From contig JAJOHG010000121.1 in NCBI GenBank assembly GCA_021029095.1, positions 21,379-85,378 on the forward strand: DNA of 64,000 nucleotides. Reading direction: 5' to 3'. This stretch comes from Phellopilus nigrolimitatus. Its lineage: Eukaryota; Basidiomycota; Agaricomycetes; Hymenochaetales; Hymenochaetaceae. Numbering within the stretch: the first letter of the stretch is position 1; every line of letters begins with the position of its first letter. The notes under the pieces are model-generated. The model was given only the letters and a program-made list of their open reading frames with translations. It was not told the DNA's origin and did no database searches. This document shows, in pieces, positions 1 through 10,442 of the stretch. Made by a program: the position numbers and the translations under genes.

Positions 1-1390
1 GCCAGCTCACCTTAGTCGAGAGTTTGTCGATTGTCAAAAGCGGGACGTGCACGCCCGACAACGTCATTCTTCCCTAGATCTCCTCATTTTCTATGTGGCT
101 TCGATGGGCGTCGGGATACTAGTCGGAGGCAACGCGAACGCAAGGACCTAAGTACCCGAGTATGCCACGTTGAGGATGATGTAAGCATGGCGCCGAAACC
201 TGCGACGACCCCGATGATCACCTACGAATTCTCAAACTTTTTCTTTTTCTATCGCGCAATGAAGGAGAGCTAGAACACGAACTCTTCGTGTGCACCGTCG
301 ATGTGTCCTGTTGTCGGCTCAACGAAATGAACACCTCTTTCTGGATCGAGTTCAACGGCGATTGAACCTGTGCGTTCTATTCTGAAACTGCTTCAATGCA
401 ACAACCATGATGAGGATTCACGAAAGACTCGGTTTGCAAACACCAAAACGTACCAGGAGGAGACTTGGGCACGAAGGAGCTACGAAAGTGGAAATATGGG
501 TTTACTCGCACCATACTTTTAACTGTCTTCCTTAGCTGTGACTTCTGAACGAAGGTGTCTACAGTCTATTTAGCTTTATTGCTCTACTTGCTGTCAATAG
601 TCCCTCCGATATAACGTATTCTTTCATCTCAAGTCGATGACAACGCTGTCCAGCACGCAGACAGACTTCGTCATCTGCTGTCGGCTCATCGTGAACCTCC
701 TTTTCGCGTGCCGAATTTCCTTTATTGCGACCAATCCTCAGACCAGTGGTGGCGCAGCATGCATTATGCTCCTCGAAGACAGCGCACGGGGCTTGAATAT
801 TGGAGTACGCCGTGAAGCTCCTTCTGCGTCTCACTGCGTATTCGAAAAACGTATCATAAGCAAAGCAATACAATTAGTGGACTCTTATGATGGTGTGCGC
901 GTAATTCTGGCGCTAAGTTCGCGTCGGCGCATATTATACTCAGCGCTAAAGACAGGCGTGCTCGACATTTCCTCGACTACTTAAAGCCGATCGCCCGAAC
1001 AAGAATGGCATGAGGTCTGCGCCTGGTTTTCAAAGAAAGATATAAGGGGAGCCTGGAGAGATTTCTCAGATTCTAGAGTGCACTCAGTTGGGCTTATTAC
1101 AAGCAAGCAAGTAGTTCACTCGTTAGTCTGTCGTCGAAATTCGGTTTGACTTACTTTCTAGTTTCGATGTCTGACCTTGAATCCACACAACTGGATTCTG
1201 TAGAATCAATGATACCTTCGACATATGAGTTTCGGGTCTCGATGATGCTCGATTTAACCTGGAGGGAGGCGATCTTACACTCGCACAAGAGTGCGTCGAG
1301 ACGGGCCAGACCTACGCTACGAACTCGGTAGAGGCTTGTTTCTTTCCTCTGGTTTTGCTGTGATGTTCTGATTTTTATTTTTGTCCTTCC
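1..1390. other. no supportable gene (decayed or intergenic DNA)
   Basis: Only short overlapping open frames on both strands, none with a recognisable motif or a convincing exon chain. The codon pattern is not sustained in any frame. I see no repeat shared with the rest of the window. It may hold remnants of old genes, but nothing can be named. Confidence 0.5.
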
Positions 1391-1561
1391 GCCAGACGTC
1401 CAAAGTTTATCGTCCTGGCGTTCGCATCGGAGAAGTACTCGCAGGTCGCCAACCTCATCGTGTTCGAAGACCACAACTCTCTGCAGTGTGACCCTGTCAA
1501 GGTTGAGCATATGCGTATGCACTTCGCGTACGAGGGTCCGTTGGCCGAGCGATTCACATGA
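1391..1561 (+). pseudogene. possible terminal exon of an unrecognised gene
   Basis: One frame reads as plausible protein for about 57 codons (contains KFIVLAFASEKYSQ and HMRMHFAYEGPLAERF) and stops with TGA at 1559-1561. A pyrimidine-rich stretch ending in CCGCCAG at 1390-1395 could be its splice acceptor. A second protein-like stretch lies just upstream at about 1236-1327 (NLEGGDLTLAQECVETGQ) and ends at a possible GT donor, but the reading phases of the two pieces do not join. I do not recognise the protein. A broken gene is the likeliest explanation; chance is possible. Confidence 0.25.
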
Positions 1562-1661
1562 ATCCTTCCTGTTTTTTTCCCCTTTGCACCGAATTGTTGG
1601 GGATCGCCCGCCGGAGAGCGCGAGAGTGTCTGAAATTCCGTGATGTTGCATTTTGTGCTCA

Positions 1662-2215
1662 TCGAGCGCACGACCGAGGGTGCTGACGAGTGCGAAACAA
1701 GAGAGTCAAAGGGGCATATGTAATGTCTGCGAAGACCCAAATCCGCTGTACATACAGAGGAACTGGGCACGTCGAGGATGCCGTTGGAGCGCACAAAAAA
1801 GTTCCTGCAGCCATGCAAACACAGAGTAACAGCCGAGTCTTATTTAACTAGATGTACTGTGGTTTCCAGAAATATTGTAAGTACAATGACAAGCCGCCCT
1901 TTCCACGCGGCGGTGCTTTTAAAGCAGACATTACCGGAGCAGACGAAGACGACACTGTCCCAAACGTTCTCGAGCTGAATCTCTCAAACCTGCTCACCAC
2001 TCTTCACGCTTGCCTATAGCTGTACATATGTTCATGTACGGGATGTTAGTTTTCTCGTCGTCTCAATGCAAAGGCAATGCTTAGAATATTCTTCACTGTG
2101 CGTACATACATGGATATTTGTAGTAATTTATGCAGTGGGGATCGCACATGAACATGATAGTGTCTTCCACCTCTTCCAAAACCTAGAACCCCCCAGTACT
2201 GGAGTTTACCCCTAC
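1662..2215. other. intergenic, nothing recognised
   Basis: AT-richer DNA downstream of the minus-strand gene at 2216-2665. No domain, repeat or RNA gene seen. Confidence 0.5.
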
Positions 2216-2665
2216 CTAAAGAAACTTATCATCTGTCTTCAGCAACGCTAAAAGTTTAATGACGGTTCCAGACGTATTAGCACTGCCATATTCGAATATT
2301 TTTTCTGCATGTGGTCCAAGGCGGTGATCAATAAGATTGAAATATGTTTTAAGCCACTCCTTTTCTGAGTTCTCTATAGGGAAAACCATAGGTGCCAAAT
2401 TATCATTGGTTATCTTGATGTCTTCTCTGTCAATTGGATCGTTGTTGATCTGGACGGCACTTTGGAATTCAGCTGACTCAATGTCGACAAAAATTTGATA
2501 AGGTGCGCTGTATGCCTTCAGTCCTCCAGTCAGCATAGGTACACATGGATAAAGGGTGTGTATGATATCTGATGTGATCAATATTCCCATTCCATTAAAA
2601 TTTTCTGTGTTGATCCCGAAGACAGCATAGATGGACAAAGGCTCGAGTTGTTTTTTGAGTGACAT
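2216..2665 (-). CDS. small-protein family member F1 (149 aa, function unknown)
   Basis: Single coding exon of 149 aa, the same length as the type B genes at 52.4 and 59.8 kb. It carries the family signature: S-I-Y-A-V-F near residue 11, G-M-G-I-L-I-T about 12 residues later, F-Q-S-A-V-Q-I-N in the middle, W-L-K-T-Y-F near residue 110, and a tail with E-Y-G. The start is the ATG at 2665 because it directly follows an intron acceptor (TATTCAG|AATG), as in the A and B genes; the donor GTGAGTTC lies about 60 bp upstream. No signal peptide, membrane segment or known catalytic motif. The protein is strongly diverged from the other members, but its promoter is clearly related. The family is not recognised; no function is proposed. 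Confidence 0.75.
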   Translation of the reverse strand: MSLKKQLEPLSIYAVFGINTENFNGMGILITSDIIHTLYPCVPMLTGGLKAYSAPYQIFVDIESAEFQSAVQINNDPIDREDIKITNDNLAPMVFPIENSEKEWLKTYFNLIDHRLGPHAEKIFEYGSANTSGTVIKLLALLKTDDKFL

Positions 2666-2769
2666 TCTGAATATCACAATCAAAGCTGTAACACCAAGGG
2701 CTGACATCTGCGTCTATAGAACTCACCTTAGATCTTTGTGTTTTTTCTTTTTTGTTTGTTCTAGTGACT

Positions 2770-3015
2770 TGAGATCCTGTGCGAATTTATAGTGATTCGC
2801 CGTAACATTGCAGGATACTGCATTCACGCAGTGAATAAATGAAGCTAGTGTGACGGTGGGCCGGCCACAATGGAGTGGCCATTTTTGGCCCTGGGTGCCA
2901 TGCCTCCGACCGTTGCAAGGGCGTTGAGGCAAAGTAAAGAATGCATACAATGGTAGAGAATCTCAGCCTCGTTACGGGGTGCTGAGTGGCATTTTGATTC
3001 TCCTTTCGGCAGCTG
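2770..3015 (-). promoter_or_regulatory. shared family promoter module (F1)
   Basis: Read on the minus strand it holds the same ordered blocks as the other family genes: a GCTG..AAAGGAGAATCAAAATG block, CCCGTAACGAG, TACTTTGCCTC followed by GCAACGGTCGGAGGCATGG, then CCTGCAATGTTACGG and a TATAAATT box at about 2785-2795. The order and spacing match 52.1-52.3 kb even though the proteins differ greatly. Confidence 0.65.
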
Positions 3016-3239
3016 CAAAGCAAGTTCTCTCATGGCAAAGGTAAAAGCCGCGTCCGCGGAGTATCTGGGTTGGTTACGAGACTAAGAGAAGTCTCGAAAT
3101 AATTTTGTGTCAAGCACAGAAAAGAAGAAGTTCGCTCAACGTTGGCAAATTTAGTTGACAAAAGGATTTAGACAGTAGTACATACAATCGGCTGTCTTGT
3201 ATGTCCATTGGCGAAACAGTTAAAATATAGAATGCTAGA

Positions 3240-4060
3240 GATACTGTTACCTATGTTCTAGAGGCGAGGTGGAATTCGCCCTCCTCATTGTCCCTCAGCT
3301 CCGCATCGGCGAACTGCCGAAGGGCAGGCAAAAACAGGAGAAAGCTGGGTAAAGCTGGTTATCACTAATGAGCTGCTGCACGGAGTCTCTAGCAGGCAGA
3401 ATTTTGATGCTCGATGACCCGGACGGTACGAAAATCACGAGATAGAGCCTTAAGATCTACGAATAAATCAACAAAATATCTGCAAGACGAAACACAAAGT
3501 TTGCGCACCTTTGCAGGTTGATATGAGAAGACTCGAAGGCGTGCAAAAGACGCCGAACGTTTCATAGAGAAGTATCATTGTCAGTGGGAGCGCTATGCAC
3601 GAGTACAGTGTAAGAAGATACACACTACACATTCGCCAAGTGAGAGGAAAGGAGAGAAAAGGGAAGAAGAAAAGATGAGACGAGGCCGTGCGGTAGGAGA
3701 CAGAAGGAAAGGTAGAAAAGCTGTTTGAGCCGAAGGCGAGCTGAGCTCAGGTTGACACAGGTGCGCCCGAGGTCCGGGACTCCAGTTCCGCATCCTGAGA
3801 GACTAGAAAGAGTGAGTAGATATAGATAACGATAGTCGTACAGGCGATGTGTCCCGGGCGTAAAATGTACGTGTGAATGAGAAAGAGAAGAAGAGCAAGA
3901 AGAATTAGGAACCGTGCAGTGCGAAGGGGATTGGGGACAGTGCAAGAGAATCGGAATTGCTATAATGTGTTGAGAGACGATCGTGGCCTGCTTCCGTTCG
4001 AGAAACACTCGAGACACGCTGGCTGAATGGGAAATGGAAGGGTGAGCGACATAATGCATT
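3240..4060 (-). repeat. dispersed repeat R1, copy a
   Basis: About 0.8 kb, also present at 38.57-39.34 kb (+) and 44.34-45.07 kb (-). All three share a GAGAAG.ATC.TTATC.. stretch, a purine-rich tract (GAGAGGAAAGG...), a TCCGGG....CCGCATCCT segment, and the sequence around GTGCAGTGCGAAG.GGAT.GGGGACAGTGC. The long open frames here are low-complexity shadows of the tract. Ends not precisely defined; probably a non-autonomous transposable element. Confidence 0.6.
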
Positions 4061-4190
4061 TTGCACGCGGCACAAATGCAGTTTTCTGCAATGTTATCGC
4101 GAAATGATAATAAACGTAAGCGCGCCCAGGATTTCGGGGCATCCGAACAGGAAGACTTGAAACATTATGAGATTTCTGTACTTCGCTACT

Positions 4191-4658
4191 ATGCAAGTAC
4201 AATCCCAAGATCGCCTCGAGCGCGGGTGCGCCTACATTGTCTTCACGGGCGATAGAGCGCAAATTTCCAATGGAATGGGGATGCTGCTCACGTATAGGGA
4301 CAGGGACGCGGGCTTTTTCTTCGAGTGTCGCCCCGTGCCAGAAGACTGGTCAGACAGAAACATTGCTCAGTACTGGAGCGGGCCGGTAAGAAGGGCTGTA
4401 GATGAGATAGACGTGAGCGTGCTGCGAGCTAACCCATACGTCCGACTCCACTCCACCTTCAAGATCAACACCGCGCCGCTGACCATGAGACTATTTCACG
4501 CGATCTCCAACAGCATGTCCTCGATGTCAAATAGCGATTTTGCGGAGCCCTATACGTGGTTCGCGAAATGCCTCGGGTTCGTTGATGCTCGCATCGGTGC
4601 AATGGCAGAAGAAGCTGGCGGCTACGGGAACCGTGCAGCGCCCGGAACCGTCTTTTAG
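4191..4658 (+). CDS. small-protein family member F2 (about 155 aa)
   Basis: Carries all four family motifs in order: C-A-Y-I-V-F-T-G near residue 13, G-M-G-M-L-L-T-Y-R-D-R-D soon after, L-H-S-T-F-K-I-N in the middle, W-F-A-K-C-L-G-F-V near residue 120, and a tail Y-G-N-R-A-A-P-G-T-V-F. The ATG at 4191 gives the usual spacing to the first motif; an in-frame ATG at 4167 is possible. The usual CAG|AATG intron junction is not seen here. Upstream, repeat R1 ends at about 4060, so only the proximal promoter block (CTGCAATGTTATCG, about 4085) survives. It may be poorly expressed. The next family member begins immediately after its stop. Unknown function. Confidence 0.65.
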   Translation: MQVQSQDRLERGCAYIVFTGDRAQISNGMGMLLTYRDRDAGFFFECRPVPEDWSDRNIAQYWSGPVRRAVDEIDVSVLRANPYVRLHSTFKINTAPLTMRLFHAISNSMSSMSNSDFAEPYTWFAKCLGFVDARIGAMAEEAGGYGNRAAPGTVF

Positions 4659-4662
4659 CTCA

Positions 4663-4714
4663 AACAACCCGAAGAATCGCAACACCTCGAGCGTGTGTGT
4701 CTTCACGGATGGTG
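4663..4714 (+). pseudogene. family member F3, 5' piece
   Basis: Encodes N-T-S-S-V-C-V-F-T-D-G, the first family motif, cut by the copia LTR at 4715. It lies straight after the stop of F2 with no promoter of its own, so an earlier deletion seems to have joined the end of F2 to the start of F3. Confidence 0.65.
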
Positions 4715-5238
4715 TGTTGGAGCGCAAGCCGGCGGAGCCCCGTCCCGCGCGCACCGGTTGCGTGCTCGGACGTGCTGCCGCGAGCGCAGCGTCTCGGCTC
4801 TGCGAGCACGAGGCTCGCTGCACCACGATTGGTCGGCGCGCGGATGAACCGTCGTCCGCGCACCACTCCCGATCGTCCCCCATACCCCCGTTTATCGTTA
4901 ACCAATAGGACTGTTATTTACTTATCATTTATCTCCTTTTATCCTCTCTCCTTTATCTCGTAGAGTAAATAGCTTTTCCGAAAGTACACAAACCCGTAGC
5001 ATAAAAAGATCGTTTATTCTTTCGCCCACCTCAGACGTTCGCACCGCCGCGCGATCGACTGAGGTGAGCTCTCGCCATTATACATTTCTATTATACTTTT
5101 GCTCATTAACTATTAAACTAGCTTACCCTTGTATTAGGTTAGTTTACAATGATTAGACGTTCGCACCGCCGCGCGATCGACTGAGCTTACCCTTGTATTA
5201 GGTTGTCTCTCGCGCGGACCCGGTCTCACCCTGCAACA
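4715..5238 (+). repeat. left LTR
   Basis: Begins TGTTGGAGCG and ends CCCTGCAACA. It contains an internal direct repeat (CAGACGTTCGCACCGCC / TAGACGTTCGCACCGCC at about 5033 and 5156, each followed by the same GCGATCGACTGAG). Confidence 0.95.
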
Positions 5239-5249
5239 GGTTATGAGCC
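5239..5249 (+). other. primer-binding site (initiator tRNA-Met anticodon region)
   Basis: GGTTATGAGCC directly follows the left LTR. It is complementary to GGCTCATAACC, the anticodon stem-loop of fungal initiator tRNA-Met. Copia elements are known to use this internal half-tRNA as primer. Confidence 0.75.
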
Positions 5250-5304
5250 TTGCTGACCACTGAGCAAGCCGAATCTAATTGTTTTGACGTACCGATTTAT
5301 CGTA

Positions 5305-6527
5305 ATGTCGAACTCGCACGACACCCTCCCGGCCAGTGTTCCGAAGCTCGCGACGAGCGGAGCGAACTGGGTCATATACCGCATGCGCTTCCAAGCCGCC
5401 GTGAAGGCGAAGGGAAGTGGGGCCACTTCGACGGGACGTCGACGCGCCCGGAGCCGGTTGGCGATGCTGCTGTTGCGCTAGCGTTGGCGGATGGAGATCC
5501 GAACCCGAACGATGCCGTTGAGGCATGGGATAGGTCCGAGGACGTCGCGATGTACTTGCTGTCGCAGCGTCTTGCCGACTCGACATTGATCCAAGTCGGA
5601 AACCTACCGAACTGCGCCGCGCGATGGAGCGCAGTTGTACGCGAGTTCACGCAGAAGTCTGCGTTTGCGCAGACCTCCCTTCGCACTGAATTCCTCGAGG
5701 CACGTTGCCCGGGGATGCTGATGTACGCGAGTACCTGAGCGAGCTGCGCACGAGGCGCGAGACGCTCGCCCAGTCCGGAGTCGAGATTTCCGACAAGGAC
5801 TTTCCGTTCGACCATCATTAACTCCATTCCGAACCGACTCGCAAATTTTGCGTCTTCGCAGTTAACGGCAGCGGAGATAGCGGCACGCATGTCCGCTACC
5901 CTGGCCGATGACGACGAGCACCGCGTTTTCGAGGTCGATCCTGAGGTCTTGATCCACATAATTTCGGATGAGGCGGACCGACAGAAGCGAGAGCGCCAGG
6001 CGAAGCGCAAGGAGCCGGCTAGGAACTCGAAAGACAAGGACGAAGCTCTTCATGTGAGCTCATCCGCGAAGTCGAAGCCCAAAGGCGACGCGAAGCCGCG
6101 CGGCGCCTGTTGGAACTGCGGCGAGACTGGGCACCTTCGCGCGAAGTGCCCGAAGCCGAAGAAAGACGCGTCCAAGGACAAGTCCAAGGACAGCGCGCAC
6201 GCTGTCGACTCGGACTCGGACTCGGACGGTGTCTGGGACTGTGCCAACGCGGCATGGGAGTGGTCCGACGACGAGGACGAGACGGACTCGATGCCCGGGC
6301 TTGTTGACATGTCGGATAGCGAGCCCGAGGACGCCTGGACCGATGATGAGGACGACGGCGAGCTATCGAGCTCGGGCTCCGATAGCGAGGAGGAGGGCAG
6401 TGAGGAGGAAACGAGCGCGTACGTTGCGCATGCTCGTGAGGCCGACGATGCTCGTCGCGCGATCCTCGACTCTGGTTCTACCCGCCACATCTCGCCAGTA
6501 CCGCGCCGACTTTTCTTTGTTCTCTGA
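5305..6527 (+). pseudogene. copia gag and protease region, frameshifted
   Basis: Starts at ATG 5305. The frame changes near 5410, 5700 and 5810. The last stretch has a basic region and the CCHC zinc knuckle C-W-N-C-G-E-T-G-H-L-R-A-K-C (about 6108-6150). An acidic Ser/Asp/Glu-rich segment follows, then the protease motif L-D-S-G-S-T-R-H at about 6465-6490. The protease frame is broken near 6495 just after this motif. Not functional as it stands. Confidence 0.85.
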
Positions 6528-6569
6528 GACGCCGCCGAAGAGTCTTCGCGCGGCGAATAAGCAGCCGTT

Positions 6570-9500
6570 TCACGCTACGGAGAGGGAGAGTTAGTTATTG
6601 AACTCCCAAACGGCGCAGACACGACAAAGATGACGCTTACCGAAGTCTTGTATTCCCCCGAAGTCGGCTACACCTTGATCTCCGTCGGCGCACTTGACCG
6701 CGCGGAGTATTCGGCTACCTTCGCTGGAGGCAAATGTGTGCTGCGCGATGCGGCCGGTTTGCGCGTTGGAGCGATCCCTCGGTCCGGGAAGGGCCTATAC
6801 CGTTTTGCGCACGCGTCCGTCGATCCGACACTGCAAGATGCAGCGAATGTCGCCGAGGACACGATGAGCCTCATGGAGCTGCACGCTCGCATGGGCCACA
6901 TCGCGCCTGCGACGGCCGAGAAGCTTGTGCGTAAAGGTTTTGTGACCGGTCTTCGTTTGGATACAGTCCGGCGAGGCGCCGACGTTTTGCGAGTCTTGCA
7001 TCTATGGCAAAGCGCAGCGCAAGCCAATCGCGCGTGAGCGAGGTGGCGACCGCGCGACGGAATTTGGAGCTGAGGTTCATACCGACGTTTGGGGACCGGC
7101 GCCGACACGCTCACTCGGCGGCCGACACTACTATGTCTCGTTTACGGACGACGCGACACGGGTAACAAAACTGTACCTGTTAAAGAAAAAGAGTGACGTT
7201 TTTCGCTCTTACCGTCAGTACGAGTCCTGGGCCGACACCCAAATGAACGCGAAGATTCGCGTACTTCATTCTGATCGGGGTGGCGAGTATACTGGTAAAG
7301 AGTTCGTTATGCACTTAAAAAGCAAAGGAACGAAACAGAAACTTACTGTCCACGATATGCCGGAGCATAACGGTGTCGCCGAGCGTTTGAACCGCACAAT
7401 CCTCGAGAAGGTGCGCGCTATGTTGCACGCGAGCGGGCTGCCGAAGTTCTTGTGGGCCGAGGCCGCGCGCCACGCCGTTTGGTTGAAGAACCGCACCCCG
7501 ACGCGCGCGCTGAAGGACGTGACACCGCACGAGGCGATGACGGGCAAGAAGCCCGACCTTCGCGGGCTGCGCACATGGGGAGCGAGGTGCTGGGTACACG
7601 ACAGTTCGAGCTCGAAGCTCGAACCGCGCGCGCGCGAAGGCCGTTGGATGGGATTCGACGCGACGTCGAACGGGCAGCGGATTTTTTGGCCTGAAAAGAA
7701 AAGTATTAGCGTCGAGCGGAATGTTTATTTTGACCCCGGAGAGACTTCGAGTCGTCTCGAGGGGGAGGAATTAGATGGAGGGGGAGACGAGCCGACTCCG
7801 AAGAACTTACCGCCGGTGCCCGCTAATCCACCCGAAAACCTGCCAACAGAATCGTCGGCTGACCCGACACCACCTTCGCCGCCACCCGCACCTGTCGGAC
7901 CTGCAGCGGCCGATCCCCCGCAGCAGCGCGAAGATCCCCCGCAGGATCCGCCGCAGCAGCGCGGGCAATCCAGACCAGCCGCGGCCGATCCCCCGCCGCA
8001 GCGCGAGCGCCGAATTCGTTTTCCGTCGGCCTACCAGCGTCGTCTTGATGCCGGAGAGGGCACGCACACGCATTGGCGTCGTGACGGTGCCGTTCCGCGA
8101 GGTATGCGCTCAATGCGCGAGTTTGTTGACCAGAGCGACGACGCGGCCGAAATAGTTGAAGAAGACGACTATGATGACGAATATGAGTTTTGTGCAGCGA
8201 CGGAGGAGGCGGAAGGGCTCGAACCGCGATCGCTCGCGGAAGCGAAGCGCTTACCTGAGTGGTCCGAGTGGGAGCGCGCCATCGAGGACGAGTTGTCAAC
8301 GCTGCGCGCGGCCGGTACATGGGTATTGGAGGAGCCGCCCGTCGGTGCCAACATCGTCGGCTCGAAATGGGTCTTCAAGATAAAGAAGGACACCGCCGGA
8401 AATATTGTCCGGCGGAAAGCCCGTCTCGTCGCACAAGGCTTCAGCCAGGTCCCGGGGGTCGACTATTTCGACACCTTCGCACCCGTTGCGAAATTGGCAT
8501 CCATCCGTGCCACTCTTGCGATGGCGGCACGGCTCGACCTTGAGTTGGAGCAGGTGGACATAAAAGGGGCCTATCTCAATGGTGAGTTGGAGGCCGGTGA
8601 AGTAATTTATATGCGGCACCCACCAGGATATGTGCCGCACGACGCAGGCAAGAGGGTCTTGAGGTTGCGAAAGACACTGTACGGACTGAAGCAGAGTGGT
8701 AGGAGATGGTATCAGAAGCTGACCTGGATTTTCGTCGACGAGCTCGGACTGACACGCTGTGACGTGGACCAAGCTGTGTTTTTCCGTCACGAAAAGCGTG
8801 ACGTGACTGTCGTCGTCGTGCACGTCGACGACTGCACAATTGCAGCCTCCTCCAGCTCTCTCATATCTGCGCTCAAGGCTGGACTCGCTCGCTACGTCGA
8901 AGTCACTGATCTTGGGCCGCTCCACTGGTTGCTTGGTATCGAAATCCGCCGAAACCGCGACGCAAGAACATTGTCACTCTCGCAAACGGCCTACATTGAG
9001 GCCATCCTCCGTCGGTTCAACCTCGAGGAACTCAAGGCCGCTTCGTCTCCGATGGACCCGAATATCCATCTGAACAGCCAGCAGGGGCCGTAAACCGCAC
9101 AGGAACATGCACAAATGCGCAGCGTGCCGTACCGCGAAGCACTCGGGTCCGTCATGTATGCAGCAATGGCCACACGGCCCGACGTTGCCTTTGCCGTGAC
9201 ACTCCTGTCGCGTTTCTCGATGAACCCCGGCCCCGCGCACTGGGACGCTGTCAAGCGCGTCTTCCGATACTTGAAGGGTAGCCGCGAGCTTCGGCTCACT
9301 TACGGAGGGACTGGGAGTGCCGAAAATGGTGGAATGGCCGGATATACGGATGCAGACGGAAGCACGCAGGAGGATAGGCGCGCTATCTCAGGTAACACAT
9401 TTCTCATCGACGGCGGCGCCGTTTCGTGGTATTCTAAACAACAGGAAATCGTTTCGCTCTCGACTACGGAGAGCGAATACGTCGCCGCGACGCACGCCGC

Positions 9501-9798
9501 GAAAGAAGCGATCTGGCTTCGCCAGCTCATCGCGCAGGTTTTCGCGCCGCTCGCGGGGCCGACTGTTCTCTTCTCTGACAACCAATCCGCGATCGCGCTG
9601 ACGAAGGACCATCAGTACCACGCGCGCACTAAACACATCGACATCCGCTTCCACTTTCTTCGCTGGGTCTGCGAAAACGGCACCATCAAGCTAATCTACT
9701 GCCCGACCGCCGACATGGTCGCCGACGCGCTCACGAAGCCACTCCCGAGCTTCAAAGTCAAGCATTTCGCCGCCGCGCTCGGACTCCTCTCGGCTTGA
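6570..9798 (+). pseudogene. copia pol (integrase, reverse transcriptase, RNase H)
   Basis: Pre-integrase zinc region (H-A-R-M-G-H, with C-E-S-C after a frameshift near 6965). The integrase core follows (H-T-D-V-W-G at about 7078, S-D-R-G-G-E-Y-T at about 7270, H-N-G-V-A-E-R with catalytic Glu). Then a Pro-rich spacer, reverse transcriptase (K-W-V-F-K-I-K at 8367, active site V-H-V-D-D-C in place of Y-V-D-D at about 8818) and RNase H (Y-T-D-A-D-G, T-T-E-S-E-Y-V-A, D-N-Q-S-A-I). An in-frame TAA at 9091-9093 splits reverse transcriptase from RNase H. Confidence 0.9.
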
Positions 9799-9805
9799 GG
9801 GGGAG
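9795..9805 (+). other. polypurine tract
   Basis: TGAGGGGGAG directly before the right LTR, overlapping the stop codon of the RNase H frame; primes plus-strand synthesis in LTR elements. Confidence 0.75.
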
Positions 9806-10328
9806 TGTTGGAGCGCAAGCCGGCGGAGCCCCGTCCCGCGCGCACCGGTTGCGTGCTCGGACGTGCTGCCGCGAGCGCAGCGTCTCGGCTCTGCGAGCAC
9901 GAGGCTCGCTGCACCACGATTGGTCGGCGCGCGGATGAACCGTCGTCCGCGCACCACTCCGATCGTCCCCCATACCCCCGTTTATCGTTAACCAATAGGA
10001 CTGTTATTTACTTATCATTTATCTCCTTTTATCCTCTCTCCTTTATCTCGTAGAGTAAATAGCTTTTCCGAAAGTACACAAACCCGTAGCATAAAAAGAT
10101 CATTTATTCTTTCGCCCACCTCAGACGTTCGCACCGCCGCGCGATCGACTGAGGTGAGCTCTCGCCATTATACATTTCTATTATACTTTTGCTCATTAAC
10201 TATTAAACTAGCTTACCCTTGTATTAGGTTAGTTTACAATGATTAGACGTTCGCACCGCCGCGCGATCGACTGAGCTTACCCTTGTATTAGGTTGTCTCT
10301 CGCGCGGACCCGGTCTCACCCTGCAACA
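9806..10328 (+). repeat. right LTR
   Basis: Same sequence as the left LTR apart from a missing C (CTCCGATC against CTCCCGATC) and one G/A change (GATCATTTATTC). Followed by the target duplication TGGTG. Confidence 0.95.
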
Positions 10329-10434
10329 TGGTGTGGCGCAGAGTCCCAAGGGGATGGGCATCCTGCTCACGTACAGAGACAGGGACCAAGGCCGCTTCTA
10401 CGAATACGAGTACGAGCCCGTCCAACCACTTTGA
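10329..10434 (+). pseudogene. family member F3, middle piece
   Basis: Continues the frame interrupted by the copia element: encodes K-G-M-G-I-L-L-T-Y-R-D-R-D-Q-G, the second half of the first family motif, very like F2. It runs into a TGA at 10432-10434 next to the fold-back element. Confidence 0.75.
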
Positions 10435-10442
10435 CACGCATA

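Larger units (their letters stand above)
4715..10328 (+). mobile_element. Ty1/copia LTR retrotransposon, degenerate
   Basis: Complete element with two LTRs of 524 and 523 bp (each TGTTGG...CAACA) flanked by a 5-bp target duplication TGGTG (4710-4714 and 10329-10333). A primer-binding site follows the left LTR and a purine tract precedes the right LTR. The order is gag with CCHC knuckle, protease, integrase, reverse transcriptase, RNase H, which is the copia order. I find only one substitution and one single-base indel between the LTRs, yet the interior has at least five frameshifts and one in-frame stop. It sits inside a small-family gene: removing it plus one TSD rejoins that gene's frame. 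Confidence 0.95.

Noticed and set aside
3593..4059. Ser/Leu-rich open frames here, at 38580-39122 and at 44507-44971
   Set aside because: All lie in repeat R1 over a pyrimidine/purine-rich tract; the frames are not preserved between copies.
5305..6527. Programmed frameshifting in copia gag
   Set aside because: Several shifts in different directions inside gag and also in pol; damage or sequence error explains them better than one programmed site.
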